Positions 1 through 8,939 of a stretch of 64,000 nt of DNA are shown piece after piece. Position 1 is the stretch's first letter. Each line of letters begins with the position of its first letter. The position numbers and the translations under genes are program-made. Below the pieces are notes generated by a model. The model did not search any database. It saw only the letters and a program-made list of their open reading frames with translations, and had not been told where the DNA came from. Source of the stretch: Chloroflexota bacterium (lineage in GTDB: Bacteria; Chloroflexota; Anaerolineae; Aggregatilineales; Phototrophicaceae); contig JACRPS010000015.1 in the NCBI GenBank assembly GCA_016223085.1, forward strand, positions 62,001 to 126,000. Direction: 5' to 3'.

Positions 1-1128
1 AATGGCCTTGATACGGCTGGTTTTACACCGTCGCAGTGGTCGAGCGTCATCATCCAGTTTGACCGGCTGGCAAGCGCCCTGGGGCGTGACGTGCTGCCCA
101 TGCACCGGCTGCTGGACCAGCTTCAGGAAGTCGGCGCGGTTATCTCCCGCCCGCGCGGCGAAGACCTGATCTCGCAGGCGATTTCGCTGGGCATCCTCAA
201 GCCGGTGAACGCCAGCGGCGATCTGACGCTGAACGCGATGCACCCGATTGTCGAAAAGACGCGGCTCATCCGCGACCGGATTGTGATGCGGGTGCTGAAT
301 ACGCTGACGGTGCGCGGCTGGGAGTACGTTAACTACGGCTTCCTGCTGAAAGGGCTGGCGATGGACCGGGAACTGGATCGCCCCGGCTGCAATTACAGTG
401 ACCAGTGGCGCTCGGAGTGGATTGACTGCCTGGTGCGGGAGCGTGTGCTGGTGCGGGAACTGCTGCCGCACCGCCATAACCCGGAAGACCTGGTGCCAGT
501 CATCAAGCTGCAAAAAGACATCCCGCTCCCGCCGACCACAACGCCGTTCTCCCCGCAGCGCATGGACGATGAACAGCAGGCCGGCCCGAACTGGGCGGGC
601 ATCGCGCTGACCGATCTTGACCAGTTGAACCCGGACACGGGCAGCATGGTGCGGCGCATCGTCGTCAGCGTGGAGCAGTTTACCAGCTTCCGCAACTTCA
701 CCTGGTGTCCGCTGGGCAGCCTGCACCGGCGGCTGCGCCCATTTGATACCGGTATGGCCTTCCAGCGCGCGGTCGAATACCTGAAGGAAAATGACGCGGC
801 GGAGATTGCGGAGTATCCGAATCCGCAGAGCGATTTTATGACCAAAGGGATTTCGCTCGACCTGAACTCGGAAATCTGCCGGGGGATACTGGAACAGCGC
901 GACGCTTTCGTGCGGATTCTGCTGGCACTGTACGAGCGCAACATCCTGATTTCGGAACAGAGCGTCCGCGCGATGGACCCCGGGACGGACTGGAATCTCG
1001 ACCTGTGGTTTTCGATCATGGAAACGGAAAACGTGCTGAATGCGGTGCCGGGGCGTCCGGGGCAGTACAGCCTGTTCCGCACCCACCACACGGTGAACCT
1101 GGTGGCCGACGCGCAGCGGACGGAGTGA
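1..1128 (+). CDS. C-terminal part of an unrecognised protein, truncated by the window edge
   Basis: The reading frame is open from base 1, so the gene starts upstream; an internal ATG at 91 is not the start. About 375 residues are visible. They are rich in helices and aromatic residues and seem to consist of several roughly 80-residue winged-helix-like modules: one before residue 85, one around 95-160, one around 215-275 and one near the C-terminus. There is no signal peptide or membrane segment. I do not recognise the family. An OST-HTH/LOTUS-type regulatory protein is one possibility, but I see no diagnostic motif and the N-terminal part that would decide is missing. It ends with TGA 12 bases before a GTAGGGAC palindrome, and rpsO follows with its own promoter. 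Confidence 0.6.
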   Translation, partial: NGLDTAGFTPSQWSSVIIQFDRLASALGRDVLPMHRLLDQLQEVGAVISRPRGEDLISQAISLGILKPVNASGDLTLNAMHPIVEKTRLIRDRIVMRVLNTLTVRGWEYVNYGFLLKGLAMDRELDRPGCNYSDQWRSEWIDCLVRERVLVRELLPHRHNPEDLVPVIKLQKDIPLPPTTTPFSPQRMDDEQQAGPNWAGIALTDLDQLNPDTGSMVRRIVVSVEQFTSFRNFTWCPLGSLHRRLRPFDTGMAFQRAVEYLKENDAAEIAEYPNPQSDFMTKGISLDLNSEICRGILEQRDAFVRILLALYERNILISEQSVRAMDPGTDWNLDLWFSIMETENVLNAVPGRPGQYSLFRTHHTVNLVADAQRTE

Positions 1129-1140
1129 TTTTTTACCGTC

Positions 1141-1168
1141 GTAGGGACATGGCCCGCCATGTCCCTAC
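1141..1168. repeat. Family A palindrome (GTAGGGAC type)
   Basis: Arms GTAGGGACATGGC and GCCATGTCCCTAC flank a 2-base centre. The element lies just after the first gene and upstream of the rpsO promoter. It belongs to a family found at about ten places in the window. No T-run follows, so a terminator role is doubtful. Confidence 0.85.
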
Positions 1169-1182
1169 CATGTTTTTGAGGA

Positions 1183-1211
1183 TTGGCAGAGGAATGTCAC
1201 CCTGCTATAAT
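1183..1211 (+). promoter_or_regulatory. Sigma-70-type promoter of rpsO-pnp
   Basis: TTGGCA at 1183-1188, a 17-base spacer and TATAAT at 1206-1211. It lies 69 bases before the rpsO start codon and is well placed for rpsO and pnp. Confidence 0.7.
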
Positions 1212-1224
1212 GCTCATCATCATT

Positions 1225-1254
1225 AGACCGGCGGGCCAACTGTCCGGCCCGTCT
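1225..1254 (+). promoter_or_regulatory. Leader hairpin upstream of rpsO
   Basis: The rpsO 5' leader can form a stem: AGAC at 1225-1228 plus GGGCC at 1233-1237 pair with GGCCCGTCT at 1246-1254, with a four-base bulge. S15 is known to repress its own mRNA through leader structure in several bacteria. Whether this hairpin does so here is inference. Confidence 0.4.
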
Positions 1255-1279
1255 GGATATAACACCAGAGGACGGTACG

Positions 1280-1549
1280 ATGCCAATCTCAAAAGTTGAG
1301 AAAGAAATGCTCATTCGGGAACATGCCCGGCACGATAGTGATACGGGGTCGCCCGAAGTCCAGATTGCCCTGCTGACGAACCGGATTAACCAGTTGACCG
1401 AGCATTTAAAAGCGCACAGCCACGACGAACACTCGCGGCGCGGCCTGTTGAAACTGGTCGGCCAGCGGCGGCGTCATCTACGCTATCTGAGCCAGACAAA
1501 GCCCGATGTTTACCGCGAACTCATTCAAAAGCTGGGGTTGCGCCGTTAG
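1280..1549 (+). CDS. rpsO: 30S ribosomal protein S15
   Basis: S15 is a primary binder of the 16S rRNA central domain and helps form an intersubunit bridge. The 89-residue product has the usual length. It shows the family features: N-terminal basic start, the [19 protein letters not shown] segment near residues 17-35, the [22 protein letters not shown] segment (shortened here to its core [17 protein letters not shown]), and a C-terminal LGLRR. The ATG at 1280 follows an AGAGGACGG ribosome binding site. The gene is followed by pnp 156 bases downstream, the same rpsO-pnp arrangement known from Enterobacteria, and it has its own promoter at 1183-1211. Identity is secure. Confidence 0.97.
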   Translation: MPISKVEKEMLIREHARHDSDTGSPEVQIALLTNRINQLTEHLKAHSHDEHSRRGLLKLVGQRRRHLRYLSQTKPDVYRELIQKLGLRR

Positions 1550-1561
1550 TACAGTTGAAAC

Positions 1562-1585
1562 CAGGATGTCCAACCGGGCATCCTG
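1562..1585 (+). terminator. Hairpin after rpsO
   Basis: CAGGATG (1562-1568) pairs with CATCCTG (1579-1585) around a 10-base loop, and an ATTTTTAT stretch follows at 1591. This is a weak intrinsic terminator, or the 3' stabilising hairpin of the rpsO message. Confidence 0.45.
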
Positions 1586-1601
1586 TTGCCATTTTTATCG
1601 C

Positions 1602-1690
1602 AGCCTGGCAGGGCAGGAATTGGAATGTGAGGCTAAACCGCGATGGTTAGCAGCACCTTCCAGTCCCTGGCTGCCAGGCTTTTCCTTTTA
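1602..1690 (+). promoter_or_regulatory. Long-range stem-loop with T-rich tail in the pnp leader
   Basis: AGCCTGGCAG (1602-1611) and CTGCCAGGCT (1671-1680) form a perfect 10-bp stem closing a 59-base loop. TTTTCCTTTTA follows directly and the pnp ribosome binding site comes next. It could be an attenuator or, as in E. coli pnp, a processing and autoregulation structure. The base pairing is seen; the function is inference. Confidence 0.5.
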
Positions 1691-1705
1691 GAGGAGACAG
1701 ACACA

Positions 1706-4078
1706 ATGACGGATAATGGAATGGGCGTGAATCACCGTTATACGGCCCGGTTGGGCGGCAGCGAACTGGTGATTGAGACAGGCCGGCTGGCCGAACAGGC
1801 CGGCGGCGCGGTGACGGTGATGGAAGGTGACACGATGGTGTTTGCCACCGCCACCATGAGCAAAAAGCCGCGTGAGGGGATTGATTTCTTCCCCCTGAGC
1901 GTGGACTACGAAGAAAAACTGTATGCTGCCGGGCGGATTCCTGGCAGCTTCTTCCGGCGCGAGGGCAAACCGTCTGACCAGGCAATTCTGGTCGGGCGCG
2001 TGGTGGACCGCCCGCTGCGCCCGCTGTTCCCGAAGGACCTGCGCAATGAAGTGCAGGTGATTCTGACGGCTTTCAGCCACGACCAGGAGCATCACGTGGA
2101 TATGCTGGGCATTATCGCGGCCAGCACCGCCCTGATGATCTCCGACATCCCCTGGGATGGACCGGTTGGCGCGGCACGCGTCGGTCTGATTGACGGCGAA
2201 CTGGTGGTGAACCCGACCATCTCCGAGATGGAAAATAGCAGTCTCGATCTGCGCGTGGCCGGTACGGCGGACGCCATCAACATGGTGGAATGCGGCGCGA
2301 CCGAAGTGGACGAGGAAACGATGCTGCGGGCGCTGAAGCTGGCACACGAGGCGATCCAGGACGTGATCGCCGTGCAGAAGCGGATGCGGGAGGAGATTGG
2401 CAAGCCGAAGTCCGAATACACCAGCTTCAAGCTGGACGAAAGCCTCCAGGCGGAAGTCGCCGGCAAGGTGCGCGACCGTGTGCGCCAGATCATAACTGAG
2501 AAAACTGACCGCGATGGCCGTAACGAAGCGCTGGACGCGCTGCGCGACGAACTGGTGGCCGAATACGAAGCCCGCAATAAGACGATTGAAGACCCTGAGC
2601 AGCAGGTGTCTACCAAAGCGGTGGCGGAGGCACTGGACACTGTACTGAAGGAAGAAGTCCGCCGCCGCATTGTGGAAGACGGCGTGCGCCCGGATGGCCG
2701 TGATTACCGCACGATTCGCCCGCTGGCGGCGGAGGTGCGGGTTATCCCGCGTGTACATGGCTCCGGGCTGTTCAAGCGCGGCCAGACGCAGGTGCTGACA
2801 GTGGCGACGCTGGGTACACCTGGCGATGCGCAGGAACTGGACGGCCTCAGCCCGGAAGACGCCAAGCGTTACCTGCATCACTACAACTTCCCGCCCTATT
2901 CAACCGGCGAAACGTCACCGCTGCGCGGCCCCAAGCGCCGCGAGATCGGGCATGGCGCGCTGGCAGAAGCGGCGCTGCGGCCCATGATTCCGCCGGAGGA
3001 TGAATTCCCGTACACCATCCGGCTGGTCAGCGAAGTGCTGAGTTCCAACGGCAGCACGTCCATGGGCAGCGTGTGCGCCAGCACTCTGTCCCTGATGGAC
3101 GCGGGCGTGCCGCTGATTCGCCCGGTGGCCGGCATTGCGATGGGGCTGATTAAGGAAGGCGATCAGGTCGCTGTGCTGACGGACATTCAGGGGTTGGAAG
3201 ACCACCTGGGGGATATGGACTTCAAGGTGGCGGGCACGGAACGCGGCATCACCGCGCTGCAAATGGACATCAAGATCAAGGGCGTGACCGACGAGATCAT
3301 GCGGCAGGCGCTGGCGCAGGCGCGGGAAGCGCGGCTGCAAATCCTCGACCTGATTCTAAGCGTCATCCCGGCCCCGCGTCCTGAACTGAGCGAATACGCG
3401 CCGCGCATCACGACGGTAAAGATCAACCCCGAAAAGATCGGCGCGCTGATCGGCCCCGGCGGCAAGACCGTGCGCGCGATTCAGGAACGTTCTGGCGCGA
3501 AGATTGACATCCAGGAAGACGGCACGGTGTTTGTCTCCAGCGTGAACGCCGCAGCCGCGCAGCAGGCCGTTGACGAGATTCGCGGCCTGACGGAAGACGC
3601 GGAGATCGGGCGTATCTATACCGGGCGCGTCACCCGCATCGAGCCGTATGGCGCGTTTGTGGAATTCCTGCCCGGCAAGGAAGGCATGGTGCATATCTCG
3701 CAGCTGGCCGATTACCGCGTGGAGTCGGTTGAGAGCGAAGTAGCGCTGGGCGACGAGATCATGGTGATGGTCACGGACGTGGACGACGGCGGCAAGGTGC
3801 GCCTCAGCCGGCAGGCGGTGCTGGAAGGCTGGACGGCAGAAGAAGCCCGCGCCCGCGACTCGCGGCGGGGCGGCGGTGGCCGTTCCGGCGGCGGTGATCG
3901 CGGCGGCGAGCGGCGGGGTGGCGGTGATCGTGGTGGCGACCGGGGCGGCTATCGTGGCGGTGGAGAGCGTGGCGGCGACCGGGGCGGCTATCGCGGCGGT
4001 GATCGCGGTGGCGACCGGGGCGGCTATCGTGGCAACCGGGGCGGCAATGGTGGCGACCGGGGTGGTGACCGCTCCTAA
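1706..4078 (+). CDS. pnp: Polyribonucleotide nucleotidyltransferase (PNPase) with an RGG-rich tail
   Basis: PNPase degrades RNA 3' to 5' by phosphorolysis and can add tails in reverse. The 790-residue chain has two RNase PH cores (about 10-230 and 320-550) separated by the all-helical domain. The second core carries the conserved active-site [19 protein letters not shown] region and the acidic residues of [20 protein letters not shown] domain ([19 protein letters not shown]) and an S1 domain ([18 protein letters not shown]) follow. The last ~65 residues are an unusual tail of RGG, DRGG and YRGG repeats. The ATG at 1706 is chosen because GAGGAGAC lies just upstream; a frame extension to 1643 runs through the leader stem. 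rpsO precedes it. Confidence 0.97.
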   Translation: MTDNGMGVNHRYTARLGGSELVIETGRLAEQAGGAVTVMEGDTMVFATATMSKKPREGIDFFPLSVDYEEKLYAAGRIPGSFFRREGKPSDQAILVGRVVDRPLRPLFPKDLRNEVQVILTAFSHDQEHHVDMLGIIAASTALMISDIPWDGPVGAARVGLIDGELVVNPTISEMENSSLDLRVAGTADAINMVECGATEVDEETMLRALKLAHEAIQDVIAVQKRMREEIGKPKSEYTSFKLDESLQAEVAGKVRDRVRQIITEKTDRDGRNEALDALRDELVAEYEARNKTIEDPEQQVSTKAVAEALDTVLKEEVRRRIVEDGVRPDGRDYRTIRPLAAEVRVIPRVHGSGLFKRGQTQVLTVATLGTPGDAQELDGLSPEDAKRYLHHYNFPPYSTGETSPLRGPKRREIGHGALAEAALRPMIPPEDEFPYTIRLVSEVLSSNGSTSMGSVCASTLSLMDAGVPLIRPVAGIAMGLIKEGDQVAVLTDIQGLEDHLGDMDFKVAGTERGITALQMDIKIKGVTDEIMRQALAQAREARLQILDLILSVIPAPRPELSEYAPRITTVKINPEKIGALIGPGGKTVRAIQERSGAKIDIQEDGTVFVSSVNAAAAQQAVDEIRGLTEDAEIGRIYTGRVTRIEPYGAFVEFLPGKEGMVHISQLADYRVESVESEVALGDEIMVMVTDVDDGGKVRLSRQAVLEGWTAEEARARDSRRGGGGRSGGGDRGGERRGGGDRGGDRGGYRGGGERGGDRGGYRGGDRGGDRGGYRGNRGGNGGDRGGDRS

Positions 4079-4116
4079 ATACGCCGGACGACTAAACCAC
4101 CTTCTGATTATGAACT

Positions 4117-4139
4117 GAGGCGACTGCACAGGTCGCCTC
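4117..4139 (+). terminator. Hairpin after pnp
   Basis: GAGGCGAC (4117-4124) and GTCGCCTC (4132-4139) form a perfect 8-bp stem with a 7-base loop 38 bases after the pnp stop. The downstream GCTGTTTA is only weakly T-rich. The rest of the gap to 4295 holds no clear element apart from an AT-rich stretch at 4210-4235. Confidence 0.55.
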
Positions 4140-4295
4140 GGCTGTTTACCCGGCTCAATCAAATGTCCCTCAAATTTGGGTGGTTTTTCCGATAGCCCTC
4201 ACGTAAGAGAAGTGTTAAAATCTCAATAAATAAAGCAACCTCTAACTGTCTTCAGTGTATAGGTAGCATAGACAGCTATCAGGAAAACAACCACT

Positions 4296-5843
4296 GTGAA
4301 CCCCCCGCCTGTCACTTCCCCCGCCTGGACCGGGCGTACCAAGCGGTACGTCGCCATGTTTGTTGTCGTCATTATCGGGCTGGCGCTGCTGCGGTTCAGC
4401 GAAACCATCCCGATTGTGATCGTGGCAGTGATTCTGGCCTATCTGCTGACGCCGCTGGCACAGTGGATTGATTCGCGCGTGCTGGCGTTTGGCCCGTTTA
4501 AGGGGCGCGATCATCGTGGCCTGTCGGTGCTGCTGACGTTTGTGCTGGTGATCGCGGTCATTATTGTGGTGATTCTGGTGGTGATACCCGGTATCGTCAA
4601 CCAGTTTGAGGAATTTGGCAGCCGCATCCCGCCGCTGCTGGAAAGCCTGGGGCGGACGCTGGAGCGCAGTTTAAGCCACCCGATTACAATTGGCGGCGAA
4701 CCGATCACGATCAACGGCGAACCAATTATCCCACTGGAACAACTGCGGGAGATCACCGGCACGCCGGGCAATCAGGAAGTGCTGCGGTTGCAGGATTTGA
4801 ATCTGGTGGATGCAACGCGCTCGTTTATCAGCACGCTGACGCTGCCGGCGTTCAGCTTCCTGGGCGGGGCGCTGACGGCCATCATCAACATCATTTTCCT
4901 GCTGTCCATGATGTTTTACCTCATCCGCGACGGCTCGATCTTCGCCGAGAAACTGATCGAAGCGACGCCGCGTACCTATCGCAGCGACCTGCGCCGCATC
5001 CTGTACGAACTGGGGCAGGTGTGGAACGCTTACCTGCGTGGCCAGCTTACGCTGAGTCTGGTGATGGGTACGACGGTGTTTGTCGTCGCCACGTTGCTAG
5101 GCGTGCCAAACCCGCTGATTCTGGGGCTGATCTCCGGCCTGCTGGAGTTCATCCCCAGCATTGGCTCCGGGTTGGCGATTTTCCCGGCGGCGCTGCTGGC
5201 GCTGTCGTCGCGTTCTACTACCCTGCCGTTTCTGGAAGGCACGGCCTTCGCCGTTGTGGTGGTTATCGTGTGGGCGATTTTGCAGAACATCGAGGCGATT
5301 GTGCTGGTGCCGCGCATCATGGGCGGCAGCCTGAATCTGCACCCGTTTGTGGTCATTGTGGCGGTGATTATCGGCGCCAGTCTGGCCGGGGCGCTGGGGG
5401 TGATCCTGGCGGCGCCGGCGGTTGCCAGCCTGCGGGTTCTGGGGCAATATATTTATGGGAAGCTGCTGGATCAGGACCCGTTCCCACCGCCGCGACCGCG
5501 CCGCTACCAGCCGCTAACGGCGATCAGTATCGTGCAGCGGGTGTGGGAGTTTGACAAACAGTTAGTGCGTGGCGCAGCAGCCGACGCCCGGCGGGCGTGG
5601 CAGAGCGAACGGGCGCGGGCATGGCGGGCGCGGGTCAGCCGGACGCTGCGGAACGAGCGCATCCGGCGTGTCTTCCAGAATGAGCGCGTGTGGCAGTTCA
5701 GCGCCTGGCTGCGCCGGCGGCTGCCGCTGGTACAGGCGCGTCAGTCCGCGGAGCAGGTGCGGGCCTGGCTGCGCCGCGAGTCGGTCCGCAGTTTTGGGAC
5801 GCAAATCCGCAACCTGGTGAGGAGGAACGAAGACCATGCCTAA
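4296..5843 (+). CDS. AI-2E family (UPF0118) membrane permease with a long basic C-terminal tail
   Basis: This is a polytopic inner-membrane protein of the AI-2 exporter/PerM family. That family moves small molecules or ions; the substrate here cannot be told. It starts with two hydrophobic segments (about 20-50 and 75-105), then a soluble region, then the family core around residues 185-385 with segments such as SFLGGALTAIINIIFLL and PLILGLISGLLEFIPSIGSG. Family members usually have 350-400 residues; this one has 515. The extra ~115 residues (400-515) are strongly Arg/Trp-rich, with imperfect repeats of the type NERIRRVFQNERVW. The GTG start at 4296 is the first suitable codon; no strong ribosome binding site is seen. 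Its stop overlaps the start of the next gene, so the two are probably translated together. Confidence 0.88.
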   Translation: MNPPPVTSPAWTGRTKRYVAMFVVVIIGLALLRFSETIPIVIVAVILAYLLTPLAQWIDSRVLAFGPFKGRDHRGLSVLLTFVLVIAVIIVVILVVIPGIVNQFEEFGSRIPPLLESLGRTLERSLSHPITIGGEPITINGEPIIPLEQLREITGTPGNQEVLRLQDLNLVDATRSFISTLTLPAFSFLGGALTAIINIIFLLSMMFYLIRDGSIFAEKLIEATPRTYRSDLRRILYELGQVWNAYLRGQLTLSLVMGTTVFVVATLLGVPNPLILGLISGLLEFIPSIGSGLAIFPAALLALSSRSTTLPFLEGTAFAVVVVIVWAILQNIEAIVLVPRIMGGSLNLHPFVVIVAVIIGASLAGALGVILAAPAVASLRVLGQYIYGKLLDQDPFPPPRPRRYQPLTAISIVQRVWEFDKQLVRGAAADARRAWQSERARAWRARVSRTLRNERIRRVFQNERVWQFSAWLRRRLPLVQARQSAEQVRAWLRRESVRSFGTQIRNLVRRNEDHA

Positions 5844-6189
5844 CGACGTGCAGACCGAAGAACTGGTCGCCTCGGAGAATTATATCATCTGGATTTCGCA
5901 CGAGCCGGATGGCGAGATCGGCTATCACATGGAACTGGGGCAGGTGACGGTGCATCTGTTCCAGGAGGAGTGGACGGAACTGCTGGAACTGATGCAGAAA
6001 GTGCCCGGCAGCAGCGACGACCTGATTACCACGGAGGATTTTGCGGTTTCGATTTCGCGCGAGCCGGGTGAAGAAACCTTGTATTATCTGGAACTGACAC
6101 AGGCTACGATTCACTTTTTCCAGGACGATTGGGACGAACTGACCGATTTGATTGAAGCCGCGCGCGAGGAAATCGCCAAGCGCCAATGA
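5836..6189 (+). CDS. Small acidic protein made of two copies of one ~45-residue module
   Basis: I do not recognise a named family. The 117 residues consist of an internal duplication: residues ~14-55 (ENYIIWISHEPDGEIGYHME and onward) align with ~68-110 (EDFAVSISREPGEETLYYLE and onward). Each copy has a beta-hairpin-like SxEP turn, a Y-x-LE/ME strand, a VTVHLFQEEW or ATIHFFQDDW segment and an acidic helix ending ELxxLI/LM. There are no membrane segments. The ATG at 5836 has GAGGAACGAAG upstream and overlaps the permease stop. The gene end overlaps the next start by ATGA, so the three genes look translationally coupled. Function unknown; a binding or adaptor role is only a guess. Confidence 0.8.
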   Translation: MPNDVQTEELVASENYIIWISHEPDGEIGYHMELGQVTVHLFQEEWTELLELMQKVPGSSDDLITTEDFAVSISREPGEETLYYLELTQATIHFFQDDWDELTDLIEAAREEIAKRQ

Positions 6190-6995
6190 CCAGCCTGCAC
6201 AGCCTGCTGATTGAAGCGGCGGCGCGGCATCTGCCCCCCAGTGGGGCAGCCCTGCGCCTGCTGGACGTGGGCGGCAAGGCCGGGACGGTGCTGGCGGCGC
6301 TGCGCGACGATCTGGAAATCCTGCCGGTGGGCAAACCCGGTGGCTGGTCAGTGAGCGCCGACACAGCAGATGCGGTTGTCGCCTACGACGTGCCGCCGGA
6401 CGTGGCGCTGCTGCGAACGGCGCTGGACGCGCTGCGCCCCGGCGGGCGGCTGATCGTCATCAGCCCGACCGGCGAACCGCGCGACCTGTATGTTCGGCTG
6501 CTGGAAGGCGCCGGATACACCCGGATTCTGGTGGAGAATGCCATCGAGTGCCCGTCGCCCGTGGGTGTGTTGATGCGCGGCGAAAAGCCGCACACCGAGG
6601 AACGCACCGTTGACCGTGTACGCCAGGTGGCCGCGCGTGATGAGATGCCACGTCCGGGACGGTACGTTTATATCCTCGTGAACCAGTTGCCGAACAAACC
6701 GGCGTGGATGCTGCAACCGGATGAACGGCTGGAATGGGGCGCCGTCGCTGTATCTGGTGATGATGAAACGGTGCTGCTGGCCTTCAGCAGTTTGCCAAAA
6801 GCGGTCGCCTTCATGCAGCCGGCGGTTCTCAACAAGCGGATTGAGGGCGTGAACAAAATCGCCAAATATCGCTGGGATGTGGTACACGGCTGGCCGAACC
6901 CGGTCATGCTGAATCCCACCGACGATATTCTGGAAACCAACGCCGTCGTGCTGCTGCCGGTTGACCCCGCCAGCGCCGAAATACCTGATGAATAA
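6186..6995 (+). CDS. Degenerate class I methyltransferase-like protein
   Basis: The first ~150 residues have the order of a Rossmann methyltransferase: strand 1 LLDVGGKAGTVLAAL in the position of the SAM-binding DxGxGxG motif, then VVAYDVPPD, then LDALRPGGRLIVISP. The distance from motif I to LRPGG is short and the SAM-contacting acidic position after strand 2 is not evident, so activity is doubtful. The last ~110 residues form a separate region with no recognised motif. The ATG start overlaps the stop of the preceding small gene (ATGA), and a Family B inverted repeat follows the stop. It is probably co-expressed with the permease and the duplicated small protein; its role is unknown. Confidence 0.65.
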   Translation: MTSLHSLLIEAAARHLPPSGAALRLLDVGGKAGTVLAALRDDLEILPVGKPGGWSVSADTADAVVAYDVPPDVALLRTALDALRPGGRLIVISPTGEPRDLYVRLLEGAGYTRILVENAIECPSPVGVLMRGEKPHTEERTVDRVRQVAARDEMPRPGRYVYILVNQLPNKPAWMLQPDERLEWGAVAVSGDDETVLLAFSSLPKAVAFMQPAVLNKRIEGVNKIAKYRWDVVHGWPNPVMLNPTDDILETNAVVLLPVDPASAEIPDE

Positions 6996-6998
6996 AAT

Positions 6999-7060
6999 AA
7001 CCGCCAGGAGCGCCAGGAATAAATTCTCAAAATCCTGGCGTCCTTCGCGTCCTGGCGGTT
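6999..7060. repeat. Family B inverted repeat (AACCGCC...GGCGGTT)
   Basis: It begins AACCGCCAGGAGCGCCAGGA, has an AT-rich centre, and ends CCTGGCGTCCTTCGCGTCCT followed by GGCGGTT. The arms of about 25 bases pair imperfectly. It fills the gap between two genes and is one of five copies in the window. Confidence 0.85.
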
Positions 7061-7072
7061 TAATCGCTTTTT

Positions 7073-8323
7073 ATGGCTCTCACCCTCAATGACATCACCT
7101 TCCTGGCCTCTCCCTCCGGCGAAACGCTGCTGGAACGGCTCGCCGGTGAAGACCTGTCAGACGCGAATACGCTCAAGCTCGTTACCCAACTGCGAAAAGG
7201 TTATACGCCGGAACAGGTGCGCGCCGCGCTGGAAATGGCGCGGTTGCGGCTGAAAGCGGTGGATAAGTTTGGTGATGCTGCGCGCCGGATGTTTTTCACG
7301 CGTGAGGCGCTGGAACAGGCCAGCGACCCGCAGGTGCGGCAGTACCGCGCGCGGCGGTTGGCGGCTTATGCTGCCAGCGTGGTAGACGCGGGCTGCGGCA
7401 TCGGGGCGGACTCGCTGGCGTTTGCCTCCATCGGGATGTCGGTACTGGGGCTGGATATAGACCCGGTCCGAGTGGAGATCGCCCGATACAATGCTGCGGC
7501 GCTGGGACTGGTTGCACGCTTCGCGGTGGCCGATGTGCGCGCCGGGCTGCCGGAGGCCGACACCGTGTTTTTTGACCCGGCGCGGCGCGACGAACGGGGC
7601 AACCGGCTTCATGATGTGGAACGTTATATCCCGTCGCTGTCGCTCATTCGCGGTTGGTCACACCCCGTCATGGTGGTGAAGCTGTCGCCCGGTGTGGAAC
7701 TGGCACAGGTGGAGGGTTATGGGGGGCAGGTCGAGTTTATCTCGTCGGAGGGTGATTTAAAAGAAGCGGTGCTGTGGCGCGGCGCGGACTTTGCCGGGCT
7801 GCGGGCGACGCTGCTGGCGGACGGCGAGGAATATTATTGGGATAACAACGAATATCCGGGTAGGGGCGAACCGCCGGTACGCCCCTACAACCCCAATGAA
7901 ACGGGTTTATCCACTCCCCGCGGGTGGCTGGTAGAACCCGACCCGGCGCTCATTCGCGCGGGACTGGTGCGGGATGCTGCCGCACGCTACCAGGGTTATC
8001 TGCTGGACGAAACAATTGCTTATTTTACCACCGATGTTTATCCCGATTCGCCCTGGCTGCGCGCCTGGAAAATCCTTGACTGGATGCCGTTTAACCTCAA
8101 AAAGCTGCGGGCCTATCTGCACCAGCGTGGGGTAGGGAACGTGACCGTCAAAAAGCGCGGTACGGCGGTGACGCCGGACGACCTCATCCCAAAGCTGAAA
8201 CTGGCGGGGGACGAGGCGCGCACGCTGGTGCTGACGCGCTGCCGGGGGCAGCAGATCGTGATGGTGTGTGAGGTGATGCCGGGAGAATCCCAACAACAGC
8301 GCGAGCGGGCAGGGGGAGTCTAG
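7073..8323 (+). CDS. Class I SAM-dependent methyltransferase with C-terminal THUMP-like domain
   Basis: The product is 416 residues. The methyltransferase core lies about 85-260: motif I VVDAGCGIGADSLAFA, motif II VLGLDIDPVRVEIARYNA, and motif IV VFFDPARRD. The last ~80 residues (KKLRAYLHQRGVGNVTVKKR, then a segment ending VLTRCRG) match the THUMP-like domain found at the end of a family of bacterial methyltransferases suspected of modifying RNA. The FDPARR motif is typical of this group. The substrate is unknown. The ATG at 7073 follows the Family B repeat with no strong ribosome binding site. A direct paralogue relation to the preceding degenerate methyltransferase is not evident. Confidence 0.85.
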   Translation: MALTLNDITFLASPSGETLLERLAGEDLSDANTLKLVTQLRKGYTPEQVRAALEMARLRLKAVDKFGDAARRMFFTREALEQASDPQVRQYRARRLAAYAASVVDAGCGIGADSLAFASIGMSVLGLDIDPVRVEIARYNAAALGLVARFAVADVRAGLPEADTVFFDPARRDERGNRLHDVERYIPSLSLIRGWSHPVMVVKLSPGVELAQVEGYGGQVEFISSEGDLKEAVLWRGADFAGLRATLLADGEEYYWDNNEYPGRGEPPVRPYNPNETGLSTPRGWLVEPDPALIRAGLVRDAAARYQGYLLDETIAYFTTDVYPDSPWLRAWKILDWMPFNLKKLRAYLHQRGVGNVTVKKRGTAVTPDDLIPKLKLAGDEARTLVLTRCRGQQIVMVCEVMPGESQQQRERAGGV

Positions 8324-8357
8324 TGCGTGTTTGCCCTGGTCGGGCAACCGGCGATCA

Positions 8358-8693
8358 TCAGGCGGCCTGCACCTGGCGACAGTACGGGCAGGAGGTGACC
8401 TGATGCCGGCAATACTTCGACTTTTTGATGTCCTCGTGAAAAGCCTCGCCGTTACGATACACCGTAATCACAAACTGGCCGCAGCGGCACAGCACCACCG
8501 TTGTGCCCGCCAGCCGGCTGAGCCGATTATTGGCGGGGACATACCTGGGCATATATTTGTCCCACATCTGGCAGAAAATCACGCCGGCATTGCGCCGCTG
8601 CTTGCCATACCGACAGACGAACTCCACGTCTGCGTAGGACAGGTTGCGCTGCGCACAGCGCCATTCCGCATGGTCGCTGAACATCAGGTTCAC
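8358..8693 (-). CDS. DUF4258-like small protein with two CxxC-like pairs
   Basis: The 111-residue protein starts with a GTG after GAGGAGATAACC. The N-terminal half, LMFSDHAEWRCAQRNLSYAD, followed by VITVYRN near residue 75, has the layout of DUF4258 proteins, a RelE-related fold in which an H...R pair near the N-terminus and a TVY strand are typical. The C-terminus adds YCRHQVTSCPYCRQ, a possible metal-binding knuckle with CRCG upstream. DUF4258 proteins are sometimes toxin-like, but no antitoxin partner lies next to it. It is oriented against both neighbours. Confidence 0.65.
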   Translation of the reverse strand: MNLMFSDHAEWRCAQRNLSYADVEFVCRYGKQRRNAGVIFCQMWDKYMPRYVPANNRLSRLAGTTVVLCRCGQFVITVYRNGEAFHEDIKKSKYCRHQVTSCPYCRQVQAA

Positions 8694-8873
8694 GACTGGT
8701 TATCTCCTCACTCAAGATAACCCACTCGCACTGTTGTTAGGAAACTCCATTACAGGCGATGCAGCTAACAGGGAACTAAAATTTGCTGGCGGTGCGTTAG
8801 GTTAGGCAGTGGGCACAAAAGCTGAAGGCTTTGCCGGGCGGCATGGTACAATAGGCGCATCGAATGTTCGCGG

Positions 8874-8902
8874 GTAGGGGAGGGTCTTAGACCCTCCCCT
8901 AC
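8874..8902. repeat. GTAGGGG palindrome upstream of the P5C dehydrogenase gene
   Basis: GTAGGGGAGGGTC and GACCCTCCCCTAC form a perfect 13-bp stem around TTA. It is a relative of the Family A palindromes (same GTAGGG/CCCTAC ends) and lies 38 bases before the next start. A TACAAT at 8847-8852 could be a -10 box, but I find no matching -35. Confidence 0.8.
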
Positions 8903-8939
8903 AGCCTCAGTTTTTTGTTAATAGAGGAGCTTTTCGCAA

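Noticed and set aside
1688-2881. 397-codon minus-strand frame opposite pnp
   Set aside because: Antisense shadow of a well-supported gene; no family motif and no ribosome binding site.
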